Below are positions 1-8,483 of a stretch of 64,000 nt of DNA, one piece after another. The notes beneath the pieces were generated by a model. That model made no database searches and had not been told where the DNA came from. It was given only the letters and a program-made list of their open reading frames with translations. The stretch spans positions 1,674,001-1,738,000 of the forward strand of contig NZ_JAGIOB010000001.1 of NCBI RefSeq assembly GCF_017876495.1, written 5' to 3'. The translations under genes and the position numbers were made by a program. Every line of letters begins with the position of its first letter. The stretch's first letter is position 1. Source of the DNA: Microlunatus capsulatus. Lineage in GTDB: Bacteria > Actinomycetota > Actinomycetes > Propionibacteriales > Propionibacteriaceae.

Positions 1-558
1 ACCGTCCGGGCCGACGACGAGCGCGGCGCCCGGCTGGCCGTCGACCACCTGCTGGCCCTCGGCCACCGGCGGATCGCCTTCATCTCGGGCTGGCCCGGGC
101 TGGGCTCGACCGGGCGACGGCACGAGGGCTACCGCGCCTCGCTGGCCGCCGCCGGGGTGCCGCACGACCCGTCGCTGGACGTCGAGGGCGACGCCACCGA
201 GGAGCGCGCGCACGCCCTGGCCCGCGCGCTGCTGGAGCGCCCGGACCGGCCCACCGCCGTCTTCGCCGGGAACGACATGGCCGCGCTCGGCGTGCTGGAC
301 GCCGCCCGCGACCTCGGCCTCGACGTGCCGGGCCAGCTGTCGGTCGTCGGCTTCGACAACGTGCCCGAGGCCGTGATGTCCACGCCGGCGCTCACCACCG
401 TCGAGCAGCCGATGCAGGCGATGGGCGAGCAGGCGCTGCGGATGCTGCTGGAGCTGCTGCAGGGCGGCACGCCGGCACCCCAGGTCGTGGTGGACACCCG
501 GCTGGTCGTCCGGCACTCCACGGCCCCGCCGCCCGCCGCCCCCGCTCCCCCGCGCTGA
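1..558 (+). CDS. LacI-family transcriptional regulator, C-terminal part (5' end outside window)
   Basis: The reading frame is open from base 1 and ends at TGA 556-558, so only about 185 C-terminal residues are present. They match the periplasmic-binding-protein-like effector domain of LacI/GalR regulators: an early 'LGHRRIAFI' segment, then 'TAVFAGNDMAALGVLDAARD' and 'LSVVGFDNVPEA', and near the end 'LTTVEQPMQAMGEQALRML'. These are the usual sugar-binding and dimer-interface landmarks of the family. The helix-turn-helix lies upstream of the window. The effector and target genes cannot be told. The protein ends in a short Pro/Ala-rich tail. The gene is followed after 50 bases by an unrelated ligase gene with its own promoter. 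Confidence 0.9.
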   Translation, partial: TVRADDERGARLAVDHLLALGHRRIAFISGWPGLGSTGRRHEGYRASLAAAGVPHDPSLDVEGDATEERAHALARALLERPDRPTAVFAGNDMAALGVLDAARDLGLDVPGQLSVVGFDNVPEAVMSTPALTTVEQPMQAMGEQALRMLLELLQGGTPAPQVVVDTRLVVRHSTAPPPAAPAPPR

Positions 559-596
559 TCAGGGCCGATCCTCACCGCTGCGGGGCTGCGCCCGTC

Positions 597-602
597 TACG
601 CT
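597..602 (+). promoter_or_regulatory. -10 box (TACGCT) of a leaderless promoter for the acyl-CoA ligase
   Basis: TACGCT ends 6 bases before the ATG at 609. This matches the actinobacterial TAnnnT -10 element at a distance that puts transcription start on the start codon. No Shine-Dalgarno is present. Inferred from spacing only. Confidence 0.5.
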
Positions 603-608
603 CGGGCC

Positions 609-2105
609 ATGACCGGGAACTCCAACATCGCCGTTTGGGTCGCCGACCGGGCGCTCTCCGACCCGCACCTGCCCGCCATCCAGCAGGGCGAGACGATCCT
701 CAGCTACGCCGCCCTCGACGGGGCCGCGTCGCGCTTCGCCACCCAGCTCGCCGCCCGGGGGGTGCGGGCCGGCGACCGGGTCGCGCTGATCATGCCCAAC
801 GTGGCCTACTTCCCGATCGTCTACTACGCGATCCTGCGGCTCGGCGCCGTCGTGGTGCCGATGAACCCGCTCCTCAAGGCGGGCGAGATCGCCTACACCT
901 GGCAGGACGCCGGCGCCCGCGTCGCCGTCGTCTTCCCGCTGTTCGCCGAGGAGGCCGGCAAGGCCGCCGCGTCGACCGGCACCGACGTCGTGGTCACGGT
1001 GCCGCAGGAGTTCGAGCAGGGCCTCTCGGCCGCCGAGCCGACCGACGAGGTCGCTGCCGTGGAGCCGGGCGACACCGCCGTCATCCTCTACACCTCCGGC
1101 ACCACCGGGCAGCCCAAGGGCGCCGAGCTGAGCCACGCGAACCTGCGCAGCAACGCCACGACCACCCGCGAGACGCTGATGCCCAACGGCCCGGGCGACG
1201 TGCTGTTCGGGGGGCTGCCGCTGTTCCACTCCTTCGGCCAGACCTGCGGCCTCAACGCCGCGATGGCCGGCGGCGCCTGCCTCACCCTGCTGCCCAAGTT
1301 CGACGGCGAGCAGGCCCTGGAGGTCATCCAGCGCGACCGGGTGACGATCTTCCTCGGCGTGCCGACGATGTACATGGCGCTGCTCGCGGTGAAGGACCCC
1401 GGCCGCTTCGACGTCAGCACCGTCAAGCTGGGGGCCTCCGGCGGCGCCTCGCTGCCGGTGGAGGTGCTGCACGGGGTCGAGCGGACCTTCGGGTTCAGCG
1501 TGATCGAGGGCTACGGGCTCTCCGAGACCTCCCCCGTCGCCTCCTTCAACCACCCGGACCGGCCGACCAAGCCGGGCTCGGTCGGCACCCCCATCCGCGG
1601 CGTCGAGTTCGACCTGCACGACGAGGACGGGAACCCCGTCGGCGAGGGGGCGATCGGCGAGATCGTCATCCGCGGCGAGAACATCATGAAGGGCTACTGG
1701 CAGCGGCCGGAGGAGAGCGCCGAGGCGCTGCGCGGGGGCTGGTTCCACTCCGGCGACCTCGCCACCCGGGACGCGGACGGCTTCTACTTCATCGTCGACC
1801 GCAAGAAGGACATGATCATCCGCAACGGCTTCAACGTGTACCCGCGGGAGGTGGAGGAGGTCCTCTACACCCACCCCGCGGTGGCCGAGGCCGCCGTCTT
1901 CGGCATCCCCGACGCCACCCACGGCGAGGAGGTCGCCGCGGTGGTCACCCTCAAGGAGGGCGCCACCGCCACCCCCGAGGAGCTGCGCGACTTCGTCGCC
2001 GACCAGATCGCGGCCTACAAGTACCCGCGCGTGGTCCGGCTGGGCACCCTGCCCAAGGGACCGACGGGGAAGATCCTCAAGCGCGAGATCAAGCTCGAGG
2101 GCTAG
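609..2105 (+). CDS. Long-chain fatty-acid--CoA ligase / acyl-CoA synthetase (AMP-forming)
   Basis: 498 residues, full length for the class I adenylate-forming family. It activates a carboxylic acid to the acyl-adenylate and then to the CoA thioester in the cytoplasm. Visible motifs are the P-loop-like 'YTSGTTGQPKGAEL' (about residues 163-176), the A5 motif 'GYGLSETSPV' (about 301), the hinge 'DRKKDMIIRNGFNVYP' (about 397) and the catalytic lysine in 'PTGKILKREI' near the C terminus. The ATG at 609 is preceded by a leaderless-type -10 box. The gene stands alone, bounded downstream by an inverted repeat and by convergent treZ. Chain length cannot be deduced. The FadD subgroup is likely, but medium-chain or aromatic acids are possible. 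Confidence 0.9.
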   Translation: MTGNSNIAVWVADRALSDPHLPAIQQGETILSYAALDGAASRFATQLAARGVRAGDRVALIMPNVAYFPIVYYAILRLGAVVVPMNPLLKAGEIAYTWQDAGARVAVVFPLFAEEAGKAAASTGTDVVVTVPQEFEQGLSAAEPTDEVAAVEPGDTAVILYTSGTTGQPKGAELSHANLRSNATTTRETLMPNGPGDVLFGGLPLFHSFGQTCGLNAAMAGGACLTLLPKFDGEQALEVIQRDRVTIFLGVPTMYMALLAVKDPGRFDVSTVKLGASGGASLPVEVLHGVERTFGFSVIEGYGLSETSPVASFNHPDRPTKPGSVGTPIRGVEFDLHDEDGNPVGEGAIGEIVIRGENIMKGYWQRPEESAEALRGGWFHSGDLATRDADGFYFIVDRKKDMIIRNGFNVYPREVEEVLYTHPAVAEAAVFGIPDATHGEEVAAVVTLKEGATATPEELRDFVADQIAAYKYPRVVRLGTLPKGPTGKILKREIKLEG

Positions 2106-2124
2106 CCCCGCGCAACCTCCGCGC

Positions 2125-2159
2125 CCTGAGCCTGTCGAAGGGCCTTCGACAGGCTCAGG
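2125..2159. repeat. Inverted pair of the CCTTCGACAGGCTCAGG repeat; probable bidirectional terminator
   Basis: Arms 2125-2141 and 2143-2159 are perfect 17-base reverse complements separated by one base. The element lies between the convergent acyl-CoA ligase and treZ genes. It would form a strong hairpin in RNA from either strand. The same unit recurs elsewhere in the window, again mostly between convergent genes. Confidence 0.8.
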
Positions 2160-2177
2160 CAGCGGTGGTCGGGCGAG

Positions 2178-2194
2178 CCTTCGACAGGCTCAGG
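2178..2194. repeat. Single copy of the CCTTCGACAGGCTCAGG repeat
   Basis: A third copy of the 17-base unit in the same intergenic gap, 18 bases after the inverted pair and 10 bases beyond the treZ stop. It shows that the unit multiplies as a dispersed repeat and is not a unique terminator. Confidence 0.75.
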
Positions 2195-2204
2195 CAGCGG
2201 GGGC

Positions 2205-3992
2205 TCAGTCCTGCTGGCGGAGCAGCGCGGCGGCCGAGTGCGGCGCTAGCCGTACGTGCTCGCCCTCGGTGCTGACGTCGCCGACCACGACGAGGGTCTC
2301 CAGCGGGCCGCCCTCGACGTCGACCTCGCTGGGGGTGTCGCTGAAGTTCGCCACCAGGACGACCGCGCCGCGCTCCAGCACCAGCCAGCCGCCGTCGTCG
2401 TCGGAGGTGGCCCGGCCGTGGTCGAACCGCGGGTCGGTGAGGTCGGGGTAGCTGCGCCGGACGCGGAGCAGCTCGGTGGTGAGCGCCAGCAGCCGGGCGT
2501 GGTCCCCCTCGGCCGGCTCCGACCAGTCGAGCTTGGAGCGGGTGAACGTCTTCGGGTCCTGCGGGTTGGGGACGTCGGAGGTGTCCCACGCCATCTCGGC
2601 GAACTCCTCGAGCCGGCCCTTGGCCACCGCCTCGCCGAGCTCGGGCTCGGGGTGGGAGGTGAAGAACTGCCACGGCGTCGAGGCGCCCCACTCGTCGCCC
2701 ATGAAGATCATCGGGGTGAAGGGGCTGAGCAGCGTCAGCAGGGCCGCGATGCCGATCTGGTCGGTGCTGATCTTGGCCGACAGCCGCTCCCCGGTGGCCC
2801 GGTTGCCGATCTGGTCGTGGTTGTCCCAGCAGACCACCAGCCGCCAGGTCGGGGTGCGGAAGGTGTCGATCGGCTGGCCGTGCGAGCGGTGCCGGAAGCT
2901 GGACCGGGTGCCGTCGTGGAAGTAGCCGGCCTCGAAGACCTTGCCCAGCGCGGCCAGGGAGTCGAAGTCGGCGTAGTAGCCGCTCGTGTCGCCGGTCAGG
3001 CTGACGTACAGCGCGTGGTGGAAGTCGTCGCTCCACTGCGCCGTCAGGCCGTAGCCGCCGCCCTCGCGGGCGGTGATCAGGCGCGGGTCGTTGAGGTCGG
3101 ACTCGGCGATCAGCGGCAGCGGCCGGCCGACGAACGCGCTGAGCGCGTCGACCTCGACGGCCATCTCCTCGAGGAGGTGCATCGCCCGGTTGTCGGCGAG
3201 GGCGTGCACCGCGTCGAGCCGCAGGCCGTCGACGTGGAAGTCGCGCAGCCACATGAGGACGTTGTCGATGATGTAGCGGCGGACCTCGTCGGACTCGGGG
3301 CCGTCGAGGTTCGGCGACTCGCCCCAGGTGTTGACCCCGGCCGCGTTCAGGTACGGGCCGAACAGCGGCAGGTAGTTCCCGCTGGGACCCATGTGGTTGT
3401 AGACGACGTCCTGCAGGACGCCGAGGCCGCGCGCGTGGCAGGCGTCGACGAAGCGCTGGTAGCCCGCCGGGCCGCCGTAGGCCTCGTGCACGGTGTACCA
3501 GAGGACGCCGTCGTAGCCCCAGTTGTGGACGCCGTTGAAGTCGTTGACCGGCATCACCTCGACGAAGTCGACGCCGAGCCCGACGAGGTGGTCGAGCTTG
3601 CCGATCGCCGCGTCGAGGGTCCCCTCGGGGGTGAAGGTGCCGACGTGCATCTCGTAGATGACCCCGCCGGCCAGCTGGCGGCCGGTCCACTTGTCGTCGG
3701 TCCAGCCGAAGGCCGTGGCGTCGTAGGTCCGCGACCACCCGTGCACGCCCTCGGGCTGGCGCTGCGAGCGCGGGTCGGCGACGACGGTGTCGGAGCCGTC
3801 GAGCACGTAGCCGTAGTCGAGCTCGCCCTCCCCGGCGCCGGGGACGGGCGACGCGGGGCGCCACCAGCCCTCCTCGTCGCGCTCCATCGGGACCCGGCTC
3901 ACCTCGCCCGGGCCGTCGGACCCGACCGGGCGGGTCCACAACTCGACGGACTCCGGCAACGGAGCCCAGACGGCGAAGTCGAAGGTTGTCAC
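2205..3992 (-). CDS. treZ: Malto-oligosyltrehalose trehalohydrolase
   Basis: 595 residues, the usual TreZ length. TreZ hydrolyses the alpha-1,4 bond next to the trehalosyl end made by TreY and so releases trehalose from maltodextrin or glycogen. An N-terminal beta-sandwich (about 1-95) precedes a GH13 barrel. '[13 protein letters not shown]' is GH13 region I. '[11 protein letters not shown]' carries the likely nucleophile Asp260, '[10 protein letters not shown]' the acid/base Glu297, and 'WDNHDQIGN' the third Asp (about 393). The GTG start overlaps the murB stop by 4 bases, so the two are probably co-translated. That is an odd pairing, because treX and treY, its normal partners, are not in the window. 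Confidence 0.95.
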   Translation of the reverse strand: MTTFDFAVWAPLPESVELWTRPVGSDGPGEVSRVPMERDEEGWWRPASPVPGAGEGELDYGYVLDGSDTVVADPRSQRQPEGVHGWSRTYDATAFGWTDDKWTGRQLAGGVIYEMHVGTFTPEGTLDAAIGKLDHLVGLGVDFVEVMPVNDFNGVHNWGYDGVLWYTVHEAYGGPAGYQRFVDACHARGLGVLQDVVYNHMGPSGNYLPLFGPYLNAAGVNTWGESPNLDGPESDEVRRYIIDNVLMWLRDFHVDGLRLDAVHALADNRAMHLLEEMAVEVDALSAFVGRPLPLIAESDLNDPRLITAREGGGYGLTAQWSDDFHHALYVSLTGDTSGYYADFDSLAALGKVFEAGYFHDGTRSSFRHRSHGQPIDTFRTPTWRLVVCWDNHDQIGNRATGERLSAKISTDQIGIAALLTLLSPFTPMIFMGDEWGASTPWQFFTSHPEPELGEAVAKGRLEEFAEMAWDTSDVPNPQDPKTFTRSKLDWSEPAEGDHARLLALTTELLRVRRSYPDLTDPRFDHGRATSDDDGGWLVLERGAVVLVANFSDTPSEVDVEGGPLETLVVVGDVSTEGEHVRLAPHSAAALLRQQD

Positions 3993-5038
3993 AGTTCACA
4001 CCCCACAAGGACTGGTTCGGGCACCAAGGTGATGCCGTACGTGCTCTCCACGCCCGCGCGGATCTGCCGCGCGAGGTGGAGGAGGTCACCCGCGGTGGCC
4101 CGACCACGGTTGGTCAGGGCGAGCGAGTGCTTGCTCGATACCCGGGCAGGGCCCTCGCCGAAACCCCGGCCGTAGCCGGCGCGCTCGATCAGCCACGCCG
4201 CGCTGGTCTTGACCCGGCCGTCGGGCTGGGGGAAGCGGGGGGCGTCGGCAGGCAGGGCGTCGGCCCGCTCGGGGTCGAGGACCGGGTTGGTGAAGAAGGA
4301 GCCGGCGCTCCAGGTGTCCGGGTCGGCGTCGTCCAGCACCATCCCCTTGCCCCGGCGCAGCGCCAGCACGGCCTCGGCGACCTCGCGGGCGGGCGCCCGC
4401 TCCCCCACCGCGACGCCGAGAGCGCGGGCCAGCTCGGGGTAGCGGACCGGCGCCGACAGCGACCCCAGCCGCAGCTGGAAGGTCACCGACAGGACGAGGT
4501 GGCGGCCGGGCTCGCTCTTGAACACCGACGAGCGGTAGCCGAAGCGGCACTCGAGGGCGAAGAAGGTGCGGATCGCGCCGGTGCGGCGGTCGAGCGTCCG
4601 GACGGTGGTGATCAGCTGGCCGACCTCGGTGCCGTAGGCCCCGACGTTCTGGATCGGCGTGCCGCCGACCGAGCCGGGGATGCCCGCGAGGGCCTCCAGG
4701 CCCACCTGCTCGTGCTCCAGGGTGTGCCGGACCAGCGACTCCCACGGCTCGCCCGCGGCGACGGTCAGGACGGCGCCCGAGCAGGCGGCGACGTCCTCCT
4801 CGATCCCCCGGGTCACCACCTTGACGACGGTGCCGTCGAACCCGTCGTCGCCCACCAGCAGGTTCGACCCGCCGCCGAGGACGAGCACGGGCTCGCCGGC
4901 GGCGTCGAGGTCGCGGACGGTCGCCACCAGCTCGGCCTCGGTGGCCGGCGCCAGCACGCGCCGCGCGGGACCGCCGACCCGGAGCGTGGTGTGCGCGGCC
5001 AGCAGGGGCGAGAGCGCGTCCCCGGCGGCCTCAGCCAC
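3989..5038 (-). CDS. murB: UDP-N-acetylmuramate dehydrogenase
   Basis: 349 residues, in the usual range for MurB. The enzyme reduces UDP-GlcNAc-enolpyruvate to UDP-MurNAc with NADPH and FAD in the cytoplasm, the second committed step of peptidoglycan synthesis. The FAD-binding 'GGGSNLLV' is at about residues 55-62, followed by '[18 protein letters not shown]' and the active-site serine region 'SAGSFFTNP'. The C-terminal substrate-binding domain is present. The start is GTG at 5036-5038, overlapping the end of hadB by 8 bases. The hadA-hadB-murB order is common in actinobacteria. Type I versus type II MurB was not resolved. Confidence 0.95.
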   Translation of the reverse strand: MAEAAGDALSPLLAAHTTLRVGGPARRVLAPATEAELVATVRDLDAAGEPVLVLGGGSNLLVGDDGFDGTVVKVVTRGIEEDVAACSGAVLTVAAGEPWESLVRHTLEHEQVGLEALAGIPGSVGGTPIQNVGAYGTEVGQLITTVRTLDRRTGAIRTFFALECRFGYRSSVFKSEPGRHLVLSVTFQLRLGSLSAPVRYPELARALGVAVGERAPAREVAEAVLALRRGKGMVLDDADPDTWSAGSFFTNPVLDPERADALPADAPRFPQPDGRVKTSAAWLIERAGYGRGFGEGPARVSSKHSLALTNRGRATAGDLLHLARQIRAGVESTYGITLVPEPVLVGCEL

Positions 5039-5459
5039 CGAGCTCGACCTGGGCCCGGGCGGCGCCGAGCACCTTCTGGCCGCCGGCGACGACCTCGAGC
5101 GCGACGGTGGCCAGGGTGCCCTCCAGCGCGACGACGGAGGCGGTGACGACGACCTCGGCCCCCACGCCGTCGTCGGGGACCACGACGGGCTTGGTGAAGC
5201 GGACGGCGTAGCTGCGGACGCGCTCCGGGTCGCCCACCCAGTCGGTGACGACGCGCAGCGCCGTGCCCATGGTCAGCAGCCCGTGCGCGACGACGCCCGG
5301 CAGCCCGACGGCGGCGGCGAAGTGCTCGGAGTGGTGGATCGGGTTGAGGTCGCCCGAGGCGCCGGCGTAGCGGACCAGGTCGGTCCGGGTCAGCCGCACC
5401 GTCAGCGGCGGCAGCTCCGTGCCGACGGCGACGTCAGCGGGCACGGCGGCGGCGCTCAC
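5031..5459 (-). CDS. hadB: (3R)-hydroxyacyl-ACP dehydratase subunit HadB (MaoC-like hot-dog protein)
   Basis: 142 residues from a GTG whose last bases overlap the hadA stop (GTGA). The R-hydratase 2 motif 'GDLNPIHHSEHFAAAVGLPG' (about 36-55) supplies the catalytic Asp and His, followed by 'VVAHGLLTMG'. In mycobacteria HadB is the catalytic partner of HadA and dehydrates 3-hydroxyacyl-ACP in fatty-acid synthase II. Here the pair may serve a FAS II-type pathway or another enoyl hydratase role. The same frame runs open further upstream to 5708, but that stretch only shadows hadA. Confidence 0.9.
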   Translation of the reverse strand: MSAAAVPADVAVGTELPPLTVRLTRTDLVRYAGASGDLNPIHHSEHFAAAVGLPGVVAHGLLTMGTALRVVTDWVGDPERVRSYAVRFTKPVVVPDDGVGAEVVVTASVVALEGTLATVALEVVAGGQKVLGAARAQVELGG

Positions 5460-5881
5460 GCGGCGGCCTCGCGGCTGTGGAAGAAGGTGGCGACGGCGGT
5501 GGCGACCGGCTCGTCGTCGAGGGTGCGGATGGCGATCGAGGCGCCGATGATGTCGGCGGCCCCGCGCACCCGGACCTTGTCGATGGTCAGCGTCGCGGTG
5601 ACCCGGTCGCCGACGCGGAGCAGCCGGTGGAAGTCGAAGCGCTGGTCCCCGTGCACCACCCGGCGCAGCGCCAGGTCCAGCTCGGGGTCCTCGAACAGGG
5701 CCTGCCACGCGGTGGCGGCCAGCACGGCGGCGAAGGTGGGGGGTGCGACGGCGTCGGGACCGGCGTACCGGGGGTCCGGGTCGCCGAGGGCGGCCGCGAA
5801 CTCGGCCACCTTGACCGCGGTCACCTCGTACGGCTCGGTCGGGGGGTAGGTGCGCCCGACGTGCTCCTGCGCGATGGCCAT
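5456..5881 (-). CDS. hadA: (3R)-hydroxyacyl-ACP dehydratase subunit HadA (FAS1-like dehydratase domain, UPF0336)
   Basis: 141 residues, single hot-dog fold. Recognisable family features are the start 'VGRTYPPTEPYEVTAVKV', then 'ALGDPDPRY', 'APPTFAAVL' and 'VVHGDQRFDFHRLLRVGD'. In mycobacteria HadA lacks a full catalytic motif and forms a heterodimer with HadB. The ATG at 5881 has a TAGCGT -10 box 7 bases upstream and no Shine-Dalgarno, so the mRNA is probably leaderless. The -10 box overlaps the stop codon of the upstream chelatase-like gene. The rpmG-x-hadA-hadB-murB order resembles the conserved actinobacterial neighbourhood. Confidence 0.9.
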   Translation of the reverse strand: MAIAQEHVGRTYPPTEPYEVTAVKVAEFAAALGDPDPRYAGPDAVAPPTFAAVLAATAWQALFEDPELDLALRRVVHGDQRFDFHRLLRVGDRVTATLTIDKVRVRGAADIIGASIAIRTLDDEPVATAVATFFHSREAAA

Positions 5882-5888
5882 GACGCCA

Positions 5889-5894
5889 ACGCTA
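5889..5894 (-). promoter_or_regulatory. -10 box (TAGCGT) of a leaderless hadA promoter
   Basis: On the minus strand TAGCGT lies 7 bases before the hadA ATG. Its last three plus-strand bases are also the stop codon of the upstream gene. Confidence 0.5.
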
Positions 5895-6653
5895 ACGGAG
5901 TCCGGAGCGCTGCCGCGCCTGCGCGTGGCGGCGCAAGACCAGCGGAGCGGCGAGGTCGCCGAGCGGCGGCAGCAGGGCCCAGCCGCGCTCGTCGGCCAGG
6001 GCGGCCAGCGGGCGGAGCAGCAGGCCCGGGGACAGGAACAGCGGCAGCAGGGCCACGGGGTCGCCCAGCTCGGGCAGCACGGCCGCCGTCCGCGGGTCGG
6101 TGGTGGCGAAGGCGGCTCGGACGCGGCCGGGGCGCTGCCGGTCCAGCCGGGCGGCGAGGTCGTGGACGGCGTCGTTGGCGGCGGCGTTGGAGGACCCGAC
6201 GGCGTAGAGCAGCACGTCGTGCTGGGCGGGGACGGCGGAGCGGGCCAGGCTGGCGCCGACCAGCTCGAGGGTGTCCGCCCCGGTGCCGAGGATGTCGGAG
6301 AGGACGATCTCCAGCCCGGTCGCCGCGGTGGCCTCCGCGACGGCCTCGGGGACGTCGACCGTGGCGTGGAAGGCGACCGTGAACAGCAGCGGGACGACGA
6401 CGGCGCTGCGGTGGCCGGCGGCGACCAGGGCCGCGGCCGTGGTCGTCAGGTCCGGCTCGGCGAGGTCGAGGAAGGCGGTCCGGGCGTCGACGCCGCCGCT
6501 CGTCCCGACCAGCTCCAGCAGCTGCTCGACGGCACGGGTGCCGGCGGCGTCGCGGCTGCCGTGCGCCAGGCCGACCAGCGCCGGCCCGGTCGGGGAAACG
6601 GACGAGCCGCCCGCATCAGCGGACGGCTCGGTCGTGGGTCGGGGACCCGGCAC
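5892..6653 (-). CDS. CbiX/sirohydrochlorin-chelatase-like protein
   Basis: About 253 residues from GTG 6651-6653; the frame is open further upstream but runs into rpmG. The motif 'LVGLAHGSRD' carries the metal-site His of the CbiX/SirB family. 'VVVPLLFTVAFHATVDVPEA' follows, and the second half repeats the pattern with 'PVALLPLFLSPGLLLRPL', so this is a two-repeat long form. Family members insert Fe, Co or Ni into sirohydrochlorin for siroheme or cobalamin synthesis. No other siroheme gene is in the window, so the substrate is uncertain. It sits between rpmG and hadA. The start codon is the weakest part of this call, with no clear ribosome binding site. Confidence 0.75.
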   Translation of the reverse strand: MPGPRPTTEPSADAGGSSVSPTGPALVGLAHGSRDAAGTRAVEQLLELVGTSGGVDARTAFLDLAEPDLTTTAAALVAAGHRSAVVVPLLFTVAFHATVDVPEAVAEATAATGLEIVLSDILGTGADTLELVGASLARSAVPAQHDVLLYAVGSSNAAANDAVHDLAARLDRQRPGRVRAAFATTDPRTAAVLPELGDPVALLPLFLSPGLLLRPLAALADERGWALLPPLGDLAAPLVLRRHAQARQRSGLR

Positions 6654-6664
6654 GCGCGTGGTGC

Positions 6665-6832
6665 TCAGCGGGTCTCGCGGTGCGCGGTGTGCGTGTGGCA
6701 GCGCGGGCAGAACTTGTTCAGCTCCATGCGGTCGGGGTCGTTCCGCCGGTTCTTCTTGGTGATGTAGTTCCGCTCCTTGCACACGGTGCACGCCATCGTG
6801 ATCTTCGGCCGGACGTCAGAGGTCTTCGCCAT
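6665..6832 (-). CDS. rpmG: 50S ribosomal protein L33
   Basis: 55 residues, standard L33 length. The sequence contains '[19 protein letters not shown]' and '[18 protein letters not shown]'. Both CxxC pairs are intact, so this is the zinc-binding C+ form and not the zinc-free paralogue. The ATG at 6830-6832 is preceded by an AAGGAT-like ribosome binding site. It lies just downstream of tRNA-Met on the same strand, as in many actinobacteria. Confidence 0.95.
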   Translation of the reverse strand: MAKTSDVRPKITMACTVCKERNYITKKNRRNDPDRMELNKFCPRCHTHTAHRETR

Positions 6833-6934
6833 CGTGGTGATCCTTGTTCTTCTCGGTTGCTCGAACCTACTGGGTGATGCTCGAGCGGGTCGTCCCGGAG
6901 GACGGGTCGTGCTGGTCACGTGGACCGGGCCACC

Positions 6935-7010
6935 TGGTAGCGGGAGCGGGACTCGAACCCGCGACACAGCGATTATGAGCCGCTTGCTCTACCACCTGAG
7001 CTATCCCGCT
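6935..7010 (-). tRNA. tRNA-Met (CAT)
   Basis: Folds as a cloverleaf on the minus strand. Acceptor arms AGCGGGA/TCCCGCT pair perfectly, the anticodon loop is CTCATAA with anticodon CAT, and the T arm is GCGGGTTCGAGTCCCGC. The discriminator is A and the CCA end is encoded. Its place beside tRNA-Thr, tRNA-Tyr and rpmG suggests the elongator species. Confidence 0.93.
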
Positions 7011-7108
7011 CTGGCTCCGCCCTCGGTGACCGACGGGACAACGGCCCGGACCGAGCGCGTATTCCTGCCGGTCGGGCTGCTCGCGCAGCCACCCCGGAGA
7101 CGTTTCCG

Positions 7109-7181
7109 AGCCCCCATGCGGATTCGAACCGCAGACCTTCTCCTTACCATGGAGACGCTCTACCTACTGAGCTATAGGGGC
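7109..7181 (-). tRNA. tRNA-Thr (GGT)
   Basis: Minus-strand cloverleaf. Acceptor GCCCCTA pairs with TGGGGGC (one G-U), the anticodon stem is TCTCC/GGAGA, the loop ATGGTAA gives anticodon GGT, and the T arm is TGCGGTTCGAATCCGCA. The CCA end is not encoded. Confidence 0.93.
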
Positions 7182-7258
7182 CGCACCGGACCTGCCCCGA
7201 GGGGCCAGACCGACAACCAAGGATAGACGACCACCGGGGGTGGACGCGAATCCTCGCG

Positions 7259-7340
<82 letters not shown>

Positions 7341-7525
7341 GTGCCGGCGATCCGGGGATCGGTCGGCGGGAAGGAACGATAGCAACTCCCGTGCCGCGGT
7401 GCGAACCGGTCTCCGGCCCCGTGCGCCCGGCGGAGGGGTTCGGCCATGATGGGGGCGAGCGGCGGGTCCACCCGCGCGGCAGCACCGAGCCGCCGACCGC
7501 CGCACGCACGCGAGGAGGACCGGAC

Positions 7526-8017
7526 GTGGCATCCGAGAGCTCGATGGACGTCGTCAGCAAGGTCGACCGCCAGGAGGTCGACAACGCCCTCAACCAGGCG
7601 GCCAAGGAGGTGCACCAGCGCTTCGACTTCAAGGGCACCGAGGCCTCGATCCGCTGGTCGGGCGAGACGATCGAGATCGAGGCCGTCTCCGAGGAGCGGG
7701 CCAAGGCCGTCCTCGACGTCTTCCAGACCAAGCTGGTCAAGCGCGGCGTCAGCCTCAAGTCCCTCGACGCCGGCGAGCCCCGCTCCTCCGGCAAGCTCTA
7801 CAAGATCACCGCCACCACGACCGAGGGCATCAGCCAGGAGAACGCCAAGAAGGTCACCAAGCTGATCCGCGACGAGGGACCCAAGGGCGTCAAGGCCCAG
7901 ATCCAGGGCGACGAGCTGCGGGTGAGCAGCAAGAGCCGCGACGACCTGCAGGCCGTGCAGGCCCTGCTCAAGGCGCAGGACTACGACTTCGCGGTGCAGT
8001 TCACGAACTACCGCTGA
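7526..8017 (+). CDS. YajQ family cyclic-di-GMP/nucleotide-binding protein
   Basis: 163 residues, the family's usual length. Landmarks are '[20 protein letters not shown]' at the start, '[11 protein letters not shown]', '[10 protein letters not shown]' and the end '[12 protein letters not shown]'. The family has two similar beta-alpha-beta domains and binds nucleotides; a Xanthomonas homologue binds cyclic di-GMP. The cellular role in actinobacteria is unknown. The GTG start at 7526 was chosen because the AGGAGGA ribosome binding site (about 7513-7519) lies 6 to 7 bases upstream. The frame is open further 5' but that part covers tRNA-Tyr. Confidence 0.93.
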   Translation: MASESSMDVVSKVDRQEVDNALNQAAKEVHQRFDFKGTEASIRWSGETIEIEAVSEERAKAVLDVFQTKLVKRGVSLKSLDAGEPRSSGKLYKITATTTEGISQENAKKVTKLIRDEGPKGVKAQIQGDELRVSSKSRDDLQAVQALLKAQDYDFAVQFTNYR

Positions 8018-8027
8018 GCCCTCCACC

Positions 8028-8047
8028 GGGCCCGCGGGCGCGGGCTC
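8028..8047 (+). terminator. Probable terminator hairpin after yajQ
   Basis: GGCCCGC-type stem with a GGGC loop, starting 11 bases after the yajQ stop. GC-rich and without a T-run, as is usual in this group of organisms. Confidence 0.45.
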
Positions 8048-8138
8048 CGCAGACCTCCCGCGCCCCTGGCCCGGGCCGGGCCGGCGTCCTACGATGACCC
8101 CAGCCCGGCCCCGTGCCGGCCACTCCGAGGAGACTGCC

Positions 8139-8483
8139 GTGGGACTGCTGGACGACCTCAAGAGCAAGGCCGGGGAGCTGGGCGAGAAGGTCGAGGAGTC
8201 GCTCGCGGTCGCCAAGGACCGGGCGGGCGACCTGGCCGAGGCGGCCCGGGACCGCGCGGAGGACCTGGGCGGGGCTGCGCAGGAGGTCGTCGAGGTCGCC
8301 CGCGAGCGGGCCGCCGGGCTGGTCGAGGACGTGCGGGACCGCCTCGACGGCGACGACACCCCGGGCACCGCCGACAGCGCGCCCACCGGGGCCGCCGCAC
8401 CGGTCGCCGACCCGCCGCCCGTGGCGGAGCCGCTGGGCTCGGACCCGCTCGACGGACCGGCGGACGGCCCGCGTCCGGCGTGA
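8139..8483 (+). CDS. Hypothetical protein, short coiled-coil N terminus and Pro/Ala-rich tail
   Basis: 114 residues. Residues 1 to about 70 are an uninterrupted charged helix rich in Ala, Glu, Asp, Lys and Arg with a near 11-residue rhythm ('LAEAARDRAEDLGGAAQEV'), like YtxH, LEA or apolipoprotein-type amphipathic helices. Residues 75-114 are low-complexity Ala/Pro/Asp. There is no signal peptide. GTG 8139 was chosen because GAGGAG lies 6 bases upstream. The stop overlaps the GTG of the next gene, so it is translationally coupled to the hydroxy-acid oxidase. No function can be assigned. A stress-protective or membrane-associated helix is a guess. Confidence 0.7.
   Translation: MGLLDDLKSKAGELGEKVEESLAVAKDRAGDLAEAARDRAEDLGGAAQEVVEVARERAAGLVEDVRDRLDGDDTPGTADSAPTGAAAPVADPPPVAEPLGSDPLDGPADGPRPA

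Noticed and set aside
129-1922. Open frame of 597 codons on the minus strand across the LacI fragment and the acyl-CoA ligase
   Set aside because: Low-complexity Gly/Val/His/Arg translation with no family features, antisense to two clearly coding genes. Typical high-GC shadow.
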